Part shown: one piece after another, positions 15,384 to 21,960 of the stretch
Layout of the letters: each line of letters starts with the position of its first letter
Position numbering within the stretch: the stretch's first letter is position 1
Origin: an uncultured Planctomycetaceae bacterium
GTDB lineage: Bacteria; Planctomycetota; Planctomycetia; Pirellulales; Pirellulaceae
Direction: 5' to 3'
Assembly: GCA_903921945.1 (NCBI GenBank)
Contig: CAIXSC010000712.1
Location: 1-21,960 of the forward strand
Length of the DNA: 21,960 bases
Position numbers and translations under genes: made by a program
The notes under the pieces: generated by a model
The model's database searches: none
Told to the model about the DNA's origin: nothing
What the model saw: only the letters and a program-made list of their open reading frames with translations

Positions 15384-15854
15384 TCAACCCGTGGACGCAC
15401 GTCCGGCCGCCCGCGGTTCTCCCAGCCCTCCAGTTCCGCCTAAACCGGAAATCGTGACAAGTCGACTGGCCGACGCAGGGATGCTGGGCGCGTTACTGGG
15501 ACATCCCGAGCAACCTCCGCCGCATCCACTGCTCCACGCATCTGGCTTGCCATCACCCGTCGTTCCCGCCGACATGGCGGATCGGCCCAACGCGAAGAAC
15601 CCGCTTGCGAAGCGTGCCATTCGCCAAGCGAGCGAACCGGCCGCGATCGCCACCAAAGCCAACGCGAGCAAATCCTGAGCCGAGCCGCTTGGCGATGGAC
15701 CGGAGTGAACAAGGAGCGAGGCAGCCGGTTCGGCTGGAGTCGCGTCGTCGGCTGCGGTAGCCGCCGTGGCGGTGGCGGCGGTGGTAGCGGCGGCGGTGGT
15801 GGCGGCGACGGTTGCGGTGGTGGCGGCGGTGGTTCGCTCCGCATCCCATTCCAT
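15384..15854 (-). CDS. Small Cys-rich membrane protein of the feo operon (FeoB-associated type)
   Basis: The frame is open upstream to 16076 inside feoB, but the true start is almost certainly the ATG at 15854-15852. It has a GAGGT ribosome binding site overlapping the feoB stop and lies 11 bases after it. The product is 156 residues. Residues 8-38 are almost only Ala and Thr. One membrane helix spans about 62-77 (LLALALVAIAAGSLAW), followed by basic residues. A Cys cluster, CGGGCSGC (Cys111, Cys115, Cys118), resembles the C-terminal metal-binding motif of FeoB-associated Cys-rich membrane proteins, a role sometimes compared with FeoC. A Gly/Ala-rich tail follows. It is the last gene of the operon and converges on the PQQ-propeller gene, 48 bases away. 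Iron binding is inferred from family resemblance and context. Confidence 0.75.
   Translation of the reverse strand: MEWDAERTTAATTATVAATTAAATTAATATAATAADDATPAEPAASLLVHSGPSPSGSAQDLLALALVAIAAGSLAWRMARFASGFFALGRSAMSAGTTGDGKPDAWSSGCGGGCSGCPSNAPSIPASASRLVTISGLGGTGGLGEPRAAGRASTG
15755..15838 (-). repeat. GGY/GCC trinucleotide-type low-complexity tract
   Basis: The plus strand is a run of GGC, GGT and GTG-like triplets, coding on the minus strand for an Ala/Thr tract at residues 8-38 of the small Cys-rich protein. The pattern is typical of slippage-prone repeats. Confidence 0.85.
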
Positions 15855-15865
15855 CGGTGTTGACC

Positions 15866-18460
15866 TCACAGGCGGATACCGATTTGGTACACCAGCAACG
15901 ATGCGATGTAGGCCAGCGATGTCATGTAAACGAACGTGAACGCCGGCCAGCGCCAACTGTTCGTCTCGCGTTTGATCACGGCGAGCGTCGACGCGCACTG
16001 GGCACATAACGCGAAGAACACCATGATCGACAACGCGACCGGCACATTGAAGAGCGGCTTCGTCGATCCTTCCCAAGTCGCGGAACGCAGCGTTTGCGTT
16101 AAGGACTCGCTTTCCTCATCCTCGTCGGCGCCCAGGTTGTAAATCACTCCTAAAGTCGCCACCAAGACTTCCCGAGCTGGAAAGGAAGCCAACGCTGCGC
16201 AGCCAATTCGCCAATCCCAGCCGAGCGGCTTCACGACCGGCTCGATCCACTGACCGAGTCTCCCCAAATAGCTGTGCCGCAGCATGGCTCCGGCGAGCAA
16301 ATCGTCGGCCGCTTCGAGTTCGCGTCGAGCCGCTTCCAATTCGCTCGCGGCGTCTTCTGGGCCGCTCGTGGTGGCTTCCGAGCCGCTCGCGTTAGCTTCC
16401 GAGCCGCTTGCGTGAGCTTCCGAGCCGCTGTTCGCTGTGACGGATTCGCCCGAGCGGGCCGATGGTTCGCCCGAAGCCCGCGGCGATTCGCCCGAGCCGG
16501 TCTTCGATTCGCCCGAGTTGGTCTTCGATTTCCCCGAGCCGGTCGTCGCTTCGCTTCCCGGCGTCGGTGGTGGTTGGGGCGGCTGGTCGCCCAGTTCGGC
16601 CGCGCGGGCTTCGAGCCGCGCGACAGCCAACGCCGCGTTCGCTTGCCGTTTCACCAACTCGGGCGCGACGCGCTCGATGTCCCGCGGGTAATAAGCGGCC
16701 GCCCACACGACGACGCTTACCGCGAAGATCAAGGTTCCCGCCCGCTTCACGAACGACCAGCCGCGTTCCAGCATCCGGTACAGCACGATATTCAGTCCCG
16801 GCAGCTTGTACCCAGGCAACTCCATGACGAACGGCGGAGTCGCTCCGCGGAGCAGCGTCAGCTTGAGGATCCACGCGACCGCGACGGCCATCACGACGCC
16901 GATCGCGTACATGGCGAACATGGTGAGTCCCTGCAAGCCAAACCATCCGCCGAGGTATTTGCGGTCGGGAATGAAGGCGCCAACCAACAACGTGTAAACC
17001 GGCAATCGGGCACTGCAGCTCATCAGCGGCGCCACCAGCATCGTGACAAGCCGATCCTTGGGGTTTTCGATCACGCGCGTCGCCATCACGCCGGGGATAG
17101 CGCACGCGAACGAGGAAAGCAGCGGAATGAACGACTTGCCGCTCAATCCCACCCGCGACATCAATCGATCCATCAGATAGGCGGCCCGCGCCATGTAACC
17201 GCAGTCTTCCAAGACCGCGATGAACAAAAAGAGCGTGAAGATCTGAGGCAAAAACACGAGCACTCCGCCCACGCCTTCCAGCACGCCGTTGATCAGCAAC
17301 GACCGCAAGGCTCCTTCGGGCACCGCCGCGACGATGCGATCTCCAATCCACGACTTGCCGCCATCGATCAGTTCCGAGGCTGGCTCGGCCATCCAAAACA
17401 CTGTTTGGAACAGCAGCACCATCATCGCGACAAACACCAACGTGCCCCAAACACGGTGCGTCAGCACGCGATCCAGTTTGTCGCCGGTCGTCACGAGCCG
17501 TTGTTTGGGCCGCGTGACGACGCCTTCCAGGATGCCCGCGATCCACTGGTACCGAGCCATCGCTTCCACGCCCGGCACCGGCAACCCTTGCAGTGCCAGT
17601 CGGCTCCGCGCCGCCTTCGTTTCCGCCAGCAGCTCGGGGGTCACGCCCGGCAATCCCGAGTTCTCGAGGTATCCGGTCGTGTCGAGCAATAGGCGTTCGA
17701 GCAGATATCGCGGCAGCACCGGGATACCCGCGTTGCGTTCCAACCGTTCCAGAGCCGCCACTTCGCCTTGGAACGCTTCCGGAAAAGGACTTACCCGAGC
17801 CGCTGCATGGCCGCCGGGGAGCTGTTGCGCGGAAGACTCGGATTCGACTCGGCTGGAACTCGCTTTCGCGACACGAGCCGGAATCGCGGCGATCGCGTCG
17901 GCCAGCTTATCCAGGCCCACTTTGCGATGGGCCTGGACAGGCACGACGGGAACGCCCAACTGCCGTTCCAGTCGCGCGAGATCGAGTTTCAATCCACGGT
18001 CGGCGGCGACATCCACCATGTTCACCGCCAGCACCACCGGCAAACCGAGCTCGAGCACTTGGCTCACGACATACAGGTTGCGTTCCAGATTGCTCGCGTC
18101 GACGATGCAGACCACCATATCCAACGGTAGCTCGTCGTCGCGGCGTCCCAGCAAAACGTCGACGGCCACCATTTCGTCCGGCGACCGTGGCGCCAGGCTA
18201 TAAGTGCCCGGCAAATCGATAAGCACGAATGGCCGATCGCCCATGACGACGCGGCCTTCCTTCTTTTCCACCGTCACGCCCGGATAATTCCCGGTTCGCT
18301 GACGCACCCCGGCCAACGCGGAAAAGAGCGTCGATTTCCCGGTGTTGGGATTGCCGATCAAGGCGACTCGGAACGCCTTTTCGCGCCCCAAAGCATCCGT
18401 CGAGGCGGACTCGGATGGAGAATTGCCGGTAGGGGAGGGCCCCGGGAAGGGGTCGGCCAT
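15866..18460 (-). CDS. feoB: Ferrous iron transport protein B, with a large low-complexity insertion
   Basis: FeoB is the inner-membrane Fe(II) permease driven by its cytosolic GTPase domain. The 864-residue product has G1 GNPNTGKS (residues 36-43), G2 in YPGVTVEKKEG, G3 DLPG and G4 NMVD. A helical regulatory segment follows, then a polytopic core with the first Gate motif (SFACAIPGVMATRVI, including the conserved Cys) and the second (SCSARLPVYTLL). The end of the core carries SYLGRLGQWIEPVVKPLGWDWRIG and SFPAREVLVATLGVIYNLG. Typical FeoB proteins are about 700-800 residues. The excess here is mainly a loop at about residues 620-705, made of Pro, Ser, Gly, Glu, Thr and Ala repeats between a membrane helix (AVSVVVWAAAYY) and SYLGRLG. 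The ATG at 18460 lies two bases after the FeoA stop, with GGAG ten bases upstream, so expression is coupled to the FeoA genes. Confidence 0.96.
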   Translation of the reverse strand: MADPFPGPSPTGNSPSESASTDALGREKAFRVALIGNPNTGKSTLFSALAGVRQRTGNYPGVTVEKKEGRVVMGDRPFVLIDLPGTYSLAPRSPDEMVAVDVLLGRRDDELPLDMVVCIVDASNLERNLYVVSQVLELGLPVVLAVNMVDVAADRGLKLDLARLERQLGVPVVPVQAHRKVGLDKLADAIAAIPARVAKASSSRVESESSAQQLPGGHAAARVSPFPEAFQGEVAALERLERNAGIPVLPRYLLERLLLDTTGYLENSGLPGVTPELLAETKAARSRLALQGLPVPGVEAMARYQWIAGILEGVVTRPKQRLVTTGDKLDRVLTHRVWGTLVFVAMMVLLFQTVFWMAEPASELIDGGKSWIGDRIVAAVPEGALRSLLINGVLEGVGGVLVFLPQIFTLFLFIAVLEDCGYMARAAYLMDRLMSRVGLSGKSFIPLLSSFACAIPGVMATRVIENPKDRLVTMLVAPLMSCSARLPVYTLLVGAFIPDRKYLGGWFGLQGLTMFAMYAIGVVMAVAVAWILKLTLLRGATPPFVMELPGYKLPGLNIVLYRMLERGWSFVKRAGTLIFAVSVVVWAAAYYPRDIERVAPELVKRQANAALAVARLEARAAELGDQPPQPPPTPGSEATTGSGKSKTNSGESKTGSGESPRASGEPSARSGESVTANSGSEAHASGSEANASGSEATTSGPEDAASELEAARRELEAADDLLAGAMLRHSYLGRLGQWIEPVVKPLGWDWRIGCAALASFPAREVLVATLGVIYNLGADEDEESESLTQTLRSATWEGSTKPLFNVPVALSIMVFFALCAQCASTLAVIKRETNSWRWPAFTFVYMTSLAYIASLLVYQIGIRL
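16374..16549 (-). repeat. Two sets of 21-base in-frame repeats within feoB
   Basis: In plus-strand coordinates, GCTTCCGAGCCGCT plus seven bases recurs at 16374-16394, 16395-16415 and 16416-16429. TTCGCCCGAGCC plus nine bases recurs at 16487-16507, 16508-16528 and, degenerate, 16529-16549. They encode seven-residue units of the SGSEANA and SGESKTG types, which make up most of the extra FeoB loop. Confidence 0.9.
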
Positions 18461-18462
18461 GC

Positions 18463-18705
18463 TTACGAGTCTCCGCTGAGCGGGCTGACCGCGACGCGCC
18501 GCGCCTCGGCGATCCGCACACTCAAACGGTAGCCACGCAGTTCGAATTCCAAGGGGTCGCCCAGCGGCGCCTTGCCCAATAACTCCAACTCGACGCCTGG
18601 CGTGAGTCCCATTTCCAACAGCCGCATGGAAATCTCATCCAGGCCGTCGACGCGAGCCACGCGGACCCGTTCGCCCACCCGCAACTCGGCCGCCGTCCGA
18701 CTCAA
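18463..18705 (-). CDS. feoA: FeoA-type ferrous iron transport protein (proximal to feoB)
   Basis: The 80-residue product is a FeoA SH3-like domain: LRVGERVRVARVDG, then RLLEMGLTPGVELELLGKAPLGDPLEFELRGYRLSVRIAEARRV, which is the full family pattern. FeoA proteins are small cytosolic partners thought to modulate FeoB. There is no in-frame ATG near the homology start. A TTG at 18705-18703, overlapping the preceding TGA as TTGA, has AGGAG seven bases upstream and gives the normal family length, so I take it as the start. The frame runs further upstream, but only through the other feoA gene. The stop lies two bases before feoB. Confidence 0.9.
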   Translation of the reverse strand: MSRTAAELRVGERVRVARVDGLDEISMRLLEMGLTPGVELELLGKAPLGDPLEFELRGYRLSVRIAEARRVAVSPLSGDS

Positions 18706-18944
18706 GCGTCCTCTCCTGCCTGCACGAGCACGGAAAACGCCTCGTTGCCGCGGAAACAGAGCTTCCCGCCGTCGAGCCGCACAATGCAGGGGCTGCCCGG
18801 CTGCACCATTTCCACGGTCGTCCCAGCCCGCAGACCCAGTTCCTCCAGTCGATGGACTTGGTCCGGCATCCCCATGAGCTGACGGATACGAGCGCGTTGG
18901 CCAGGTTCCAGTTGGAACAGCGGAAGCAGCGATACCATGAGCAT
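18702..18944 (-). CDS. feoA: FeoA-type ferrous iron transport protein (first gene of the feo operon)
   Basis: This is a second 80-residue FeoA-domain protein, clearly divergent from its neighbour: LFQLEPGQRARIRQLMGMPDQVHRLEELGLRAGTTVEMVQPGSPCIVRLDGGKLCFRGNEAFSVLV. Its early part has the RLEELGLRAGT turn characteristic of FeoA, and the fold should be SH3-like. I chose ATG 18944; an ATG two codons later at 18938 is equally good for the family. A GGGG tract lies just upstream as a weak ribosome binding site. It is the promoter-proximal gene of the operon and overlaps the next start. Cys residues at PCIV and LCF are unusual for the family and might be redox or metal sensitive, but that is conjecture. 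Confidence 0.88.
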   Translation of the reverse strand: MLMVSLLPLFQLEPGQRARIRQLMGMPDQVHRLEELGLRAGTTVEMVQPGSPCIVRLDGGKLCFRGNEAFSVLVQAGEDA

Positions 18945-18999
18945 GTACCCCGCAACGGCCGCCAGTCGACTCGATCAGTTCGAGCGGCCGGCGAACGCT

Positions 19000-19031
19000 T
19001 GTTGAGACAGATTCCCAATATCTTCTCGACA
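19000..19031. promoter_or_regulatory. Imperfect inverted repeat over the predicted feo transcription start
   Basis: TGTTGAGACAGAT (19000-19012) and ATCTTCTCGACA (19020-19031) are inverted copies with one bulged base and one mismatch, separated by seven bases (TCCCAAT). The repeat lies directly downstream of the feo -10 candidate, where a repressor would block transcription. It does not match the Fur or DtxR/IdeR consensus as I know them. It could also be a leader hairpin. Confidence 0.45.
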
Positions 19032-19059
19032 TCTTAGGCGCGTTCGCCGCAGTTCGCAA
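19031..19059 (-). promoter_or_regulatory. Candidate feo operon promoter
   Basis: On the minus strand, TTGCGA (plus-strand 19054-19059) and TAAGAT (plus-strand 19031-19036) are 17 bases apart, each with four of six consensus matches. The leader to the first feoA ATG would be about 80 bases. Confidence 0.4.
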
Positions 19060-19083
19060 TAAGACGTCGCCAAATCCGCCGCC

Positions 19084-19113
19084 TTGACGCTCGGCGGGCC
19101 CGGTACCTAGTAT
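19084..19113 (+). promoter_or_regulatory. Candidate promoter of the hom operon
   Basis: TTGACG (19084-19089, five of six) and TAGTAT (19108-19113, four of six) are 18 bases apart. They lie about 90 bases before the ATG of homoserine dehydrogenase and diverge from the feo promoter candidate. Confidence 0.5.
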
Positions 19114-19204
19114 GGAAGGTTCAGTCGCCGAATCCCCCCGAGTGCCGGACGAGCGTGTTGGTTCAGTTCGAAAGCATTACCCGGCAAGGAATTATTGAAT
19201 CGCC

Positions 19205-20506
19205 ATGGCGGATACCAAGGTCGCAATCGTGGGGCTGGGAACGGTCGGCACCGGCGTCGCCCGATTGCTGCTCGACCATGCCGATCGAATCACCCGGCAG
19301 ACCGGCCGGAACGTGATTCTCGAACATGTGGTCGTGCGGGACTTGGCCCGCGAGCGGGAGGTGGCCCTGCCGCCTCACAAGCTATCCGACGATCTGGCGA
19401 ACATCACGAACAACCCGGAAATCAGCGTTGTCGCATTGTTGATGGGCGGGCTCGAACCGGCCCGAACTGTCGCTCTGCGGATTCTTGAAAGTGGCAAGGA
19501 TCTGGTCACCGCCAATAAAGCGCTGCTGGCAGAGCATGGCACGGAACTGTTCGATCGCGCCCGCGAGTTGGGCCGATCGATCGCCTTCGAGGCGGCCGTG
19601 GCGGGCGGAATACCGATCATCACGAATATCAGCCAATGTTTGTCCGCGAACCAGATATCCGCCTTGCGTGGCATTCTGAACGGCACCAGCAATTTCATCA
19701 TTTCGCGGATGGAAGAGCAGGCGATGAGCTTCGCGCAGGCGCTCGCCGAAGCCCAGCGTCTGGGATACGCGGAAGCCGATCCGACCATGGACATCGATGG
19801 GTCGGATGCCGCCCAAAAGCTGGCGATCCTCGCTCATATCGCTTTTGGCGCCCGGATTCACTGGACGGAGATTCCGCGAGTCGGCATCGATCGGCTGGAC
19901 TCGACAGATCTGCAATACGCCCGGCAGTTGGGGTACCGCATCAAGCTGATCGGCTTGGCTCAGCTCTCCCAGGGGCAGTTGGAAATCCACGTGTCGCCGA
20001 ACCTGGTGAAGATCGGGCGACCGTTGTCGGAAGTCCGCCAGGCGTACAACGCGGTGACGGTGGAAGGCGACGCGGTTGGCCGGCTGTTCTTCCACGGGCT
20101 GGGAGCCGGCCGGATGCCCACGGCGTCCGCGGTCGTTGCCGACTTGATCGACACGATCACCGGTCGCGCACCCATCACCTTCCGGGCGCTCGACCTCTGG
20201 TCCCACCGGCAGTCGCGAGTGGATCGTTGCGACCATAGCCAAGTGATGGGGCGGTTTTATTTGCGATTCGCGGTCGCCGACCATCCGGGCGTTTTGGCCG
20301 AGATCTGCGGAGTGCTGGGACGGCATCGCATCTCGATCGCGTCTGTGATTCAACATGAAGCCACCGATGCGCTCGACGGCTACGTTCCGCTGGTCATCAT
20401 GACGCATGCCGCCAGCGAAGGCGCTGCCGAAGCGGCGGTGCGGGAGATTGATCAATTGAAAGTCGTCCGAGCGGGCACGGTGCGTCTGCGAGTGCTGGGA
20501 GGCTAG
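19205..20506 (+). CDS. hom: Homoserine dehydrogenase
   Basis: This enzyme reduces aspartate semialdehyde to homoserine with NAD(P)H, the branch step toward threonine and methionine, in the cytosol. The 433 residues are the usual length for the monofunctional form. The Rossmann motif is GLGTVGTG at residues 10-17. VTANKALLAEHG and FEAAVAGGIPII follow, then the substrate loop GILNGTSNFI. MDIDGSDAAQKL holds Asp201 and Lys205, with the four-residue spacing of the catalytic Asp and Lys of yeast homoserine dehydrogenase. A C-terminal ACT domain begins near residue 350 (FYLRFAVADHPGVLAEICGVLG, then ISIASVIQHE), the usual site of threonine feedback. The ATG at 19205 has AAGGA at 19186-19190, a somewhat long spacing. 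The next gene starts 3 bases after the stop. Confidence 0.97.
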   Translation: MADTKVAIVGLGTVGTGVARLLLDHADRITRQTGRNVILEHVVVRDLAREREVALPPHKLSDDLANITNNPEISVVALLMGGLEPARTVALRILESGKDLVTANKALLAEHGTELFDRARELGRSIAFEAAVAGGIPIITNISQCLSANQISALRGILNGTSNFIISRMEEQAMSFAQALAEAQRLGYAEADPTMDIDGSDAAQKLAILAHIAFGARIHWTEIPRVGIDRLDSTDLQYARQLGYRIKLIGLAQLSQGQLEIHVSPNLVKIGRPLSEVRQAYNAVTVEGDAVGRLFFHGLGAGRMPTASAVVADLIDTITGRAPITFRALDLWSHRQSRVDRCDHSQVMGRFYLRFAVADHPGVLAEICGVLGRHRISIASVIQHEATDALDGYVPLVIMTHAASEGAAEAAVREIDQLKVVRAGTVRLRVLGG

Positions 20507-20509
20507 CCG

Positions 20510-21715
20510 ATGAAGTACGCCATCATCATTCCCGATGGTTGCGCGGACGAGCCGCAAGCGTCGCTGGGCGGACTCACGCCACTCCAGGCCGCGCGCACGC
20601 CCCACATGAACGCCATCGCGGCGGCCGGTGTTGTGGGCCGTTCGAACAATGTTCCGGCCCATTTGCCGGCGGGCTCGGACGTTGCCAACCTGAGTCTCCT
20701 GGGTTACGACCCGTGTGTGAACTTCACCGGCCGAGCACCGCTGGAAGCAGCCGCTCAAGGCATCGCGCTCGGTCCTGACGATTGGGCGATCCGCTGCAAT
20801 CTGGTCACGATCGAAAACCAGACGATGCGCAGTTTTACCGCGGGCCATATCTCCAGCCCCGAGGCGGCCGCGTTGCTCGCCACCGCCCAGGAAAAGTTGG
20901 GCGGCGAGCGATGGCGGTTTGTTCCCGGTGTGAGTTATAGGAATCTGCTGTTGTATCGCGGAGCGGCGGGCGAGCCGGCTCCGTTCGCCACGGAAACCGG
21001 CACCACTCCGCCCCATGACCTGACCGACAAATCGATCGCGAACGACTTCCCGCGCGGGGTTGGCGCCGACTTGCTCCGCGGCCTGATGGACCGCAGCCAA
21101 ACGGTCTTCGCCGGGCATCCAATAAATACGGAGCGGCTCGGAGCGGGCAAGCTGCCGGCCAGCCAAGTGTGGTTGTGGGGCCTGGGAAGGGCTCCGCGAT
21201 TGGAGTCGTTCCGCGACCGCTATCGCAAGTCGGGAAAAATGATCACGGCGGTCGATTTGCTCCGCGGTCTCGCGGCACTGGTCGGCTGGGACCGGATCGA
21301 GGTGCCCGGAGCCACCGGTTACTTGGACACGGACTACGCGGCGAAAGGACGCTACGCGATCGCCGCGTTGCCCGGCACAGACATCATTTGTGTGCATATC
21401 GAAGCCCCGGACGAGGCTTCGCACGAAGGCAACGCCGCCGCGAAGATCGCGGCCTTGGAAGAGATCGATCGCCACATTGTCGGACCGCTCCACGAAGCCT
21501 TGCGAGCCCAAGGCGATTACCGCATCCTCGTCTCGCCCGACCATCCGACGCCCGTCCGTACCAAAACGCACAGCCACGGCTACGTCCCGTGGGCGATCTG
21601 CGGAACGGGAATCGCCGCATCCGGCGTCCAAACCTACGACGAGGTCGTCGCTGGCCAATCCTCCCTCGACTTCCCCGAGGGCTGGAAACTGATGCCTTAC
21701 TTCCTCGGCGAGTGA
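20510..21715 (+). CDS. Cofactor-independent phosphoglycerate mutase family protein, proposed homoserine kinase type
   Basis: The 401-residue protein belongs to the archaeal-type 2,3-bisphosphoglycerate-independent phosphoglycerate mutase family in the alkaline phosphatase metalloenzyme superfamily. Visible metal or nucleophile motifs are PDGCADEP at the N-terminus, AGSDVANLSLLGYDP with Ser56 and Asp57, DHPTP with Asp344 and His345, and HSHG with His354 and His356. Its position, three bases after homoserine dehydrogenase, fits the subgroup described in TIGRFAMs as proposed homoserine kinase (TIGR02535), found next to threonine genes in genomes lacking ordinary ThrB. I therefore infer that it supplies O-phosphohomoserine, though mutase activity in glycolysis remains the alternative. 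The ATG at 20510 has GGGAGG at 20498-20503, inside the end of hom, so translation is probably coupled. Confidence 0.9.
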   Translation: MKYAIIIPDGCADEPQASLGGLTPLQAARTPHMNAIAAAGVVGRSNNVPAHLPAGSDVANLSLLGYDPCVNFTGRAPLEAAAQGIALGPDDWAIRCNLVTIENQTMRSFTAGHISSPEAAALLATAQEKLGGERWRFVPGVSYRNLLLYRGAAGEPAPFATETGTTPPHDLTDKSIANDFPRGVGADLLRGLMDRSQTVFAGHPINTERLGAGKLPASQVWLWGLGRAPRLESFRDRYRKSGKMITAVDLLRGLAALVGWDRIEVPGATGYLDTDYAAKGRYAIAALPGTDIICVHIEAPDEASHEGNAAAKIAALEEIDRHIVGPLHEALRAQGDYRILVSPDHPTPVRTKTHSHGYVPWAICGTGIAASGVQTYDEVVAGQSSLDFPEGWKLMPYFLGE

Positions 21716-21960
21716 CGAGCGTCCAGGTCTGCGGGACGGAGTATTAGGTGTTCGGTTTCAGGTTTAAGTTCTTGTTACTAGTTTTTGTTTGTATTTTTTG
21801 AGATGGGGAAGAGTTTTCAAACGGGCCGGATGGCAGATTGCGAATGGGAAGCGAAGGGCCTCCCGGGAGGCGATGAACCGCATATCGACCGAGTCGCGGG
21901 CCAGCCCTCCATTCCCAACCTCGCGACAACGGCAACCTCGCGACAACGGCAACCCGTGAC
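21716..21960. other. Right-edge non-coding region with a T-rich stretch
   Basis: No supported gene is seen. A five-base-pair stem (CGTCC at 21720-21724, GGACG at 21734-21738) follows the mutase-family gene. About 25 bases later the plus strand becomes T-rich (about 21763-21800), in sharp contrast to the GC-rich surroundings. A terminator function for the hom operon is possible but the geometry is not canonical. Short minus-strand frames here have no recognisable features. Confidence 0.45.
21917..21954 (+). repeat. 17-base tandem repeat near the right edge
   Basis: AACCTCGCGACAACGGC occurs twice in succession (21917-21933 and 21934-21950), followed by the first four bases of a third copy before the sequence diverges. 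Confidence 0.9.

Noticed and set aside
16274..17692. 472-codon open frame on the plus strand
   Set aside because: It is antisense to feoB. The repetitive FARAGLRFA-type sequence only mirrors the low-complexity feoB insertion.
19382..21658. 758-codon open frame on the minus strand
   Set aside because: It lies entirely opposite hom and the mutase-family gene, both of which have clear catalytic motifs. Its own product shows none and is Arg/Asp/Gly-rich, as expected for a GC-rich antisense shadow.
21858..21871. Perfect 14-base palindrome GCCTCCCGGGAGGC
   Set aside because: It is short, GC-only and isolated, with no T-run or neighbouring gene start, so chance is a sufficient explanation.

Overview
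The window reads as chromosomal DNA of a GC-rich planctomycete, most likely of the Pirellulales type. The main evidence is a complete DUF1549/DUF1553 cytochrome-like protein followed directly by a DUF1501 protein, a pair that is greatly expanded in Planctomycetes. Secreted PQQ-propeller proteins, a small Ala/Lys-rich DNA-binding-like protein and a threonine pathway using a phosphoglycerate-mutase-like enzyme next to homoserine dehydrogenase fit the same picture. I see no tRNA, rRNA, transposase, phage gene or CRISPR array.

Layout. (1) 1-974, minus: an unrecognised protein cut by the left edge. (2) 1324-2734, plus: an orphan Vsr-type mismatch endonuclease and an NAD-dependent epimerase/dehydratase, 22 bases apart. 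(3) 2843-7441, plus: the DUF1549/DUF1553 and DUF1501 pair of exported proteins. (4) 7537-9996, plus: one continuous 819-residue protein joining an amidohydrolase to a class III (glutamate-1-semialdehyde aminomutase-like) aminotransferase. (5) 10167-10625, plus: a small HTH/AT-hook-like protein, followed by about 660 bases of non-coding DNA with a strong hairpin and two sets of direct repeats sharing a CGGTA core. (6) 11288-15335, plus: a secreted esterase-like protein, then a secreted HEAT/beta-sandwich-like protein and a PQQ-propeller protein joined by an ATGA overlap. (7) 15384-18944, minus: a compact ferrous-iron operon of two tandem FeoA proteins, FeoB and a small Cys-rich membrane protein. 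(8) 19205-21715, plus: homoserine dehydrogenase and a cofactor-independent phosphoglycerate mutase homologue of the proposed homoserine kinase type, 3 bases apart. The two operons of (7) and (8) diverge from a 260-base intergenic region with a promoter candidate for each side and an inverted repeat over the predicted feo start. (9) 21716-21960: non-coding, with an unusually T-rich stretch and a short tandem repeat.

How the genes work together. The feo operon should import Fe(II): FeoB is the GTPase-coupled permease, the two FeoA-type SH3 proteins its likely cytosolic partners, and the Cys-rich protein a probable accessory. Homoserine dehydrogenase makes homoserine, and the downstream enzyme is the best candidate for its phosphorylation on the way to threonine. 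The least conventional items are the amidohydrolase-aminotransferase fusion, the repeat-bearing non-coding region before the esterase, the low-complexity insertion in FeoB, and a pattern of in-frame short-repeat expansions in four separate proteins. No strong evidence for an entirely new multi-gene system was found; the fusion enzyme is the best candidate for undescribed biochemistry.
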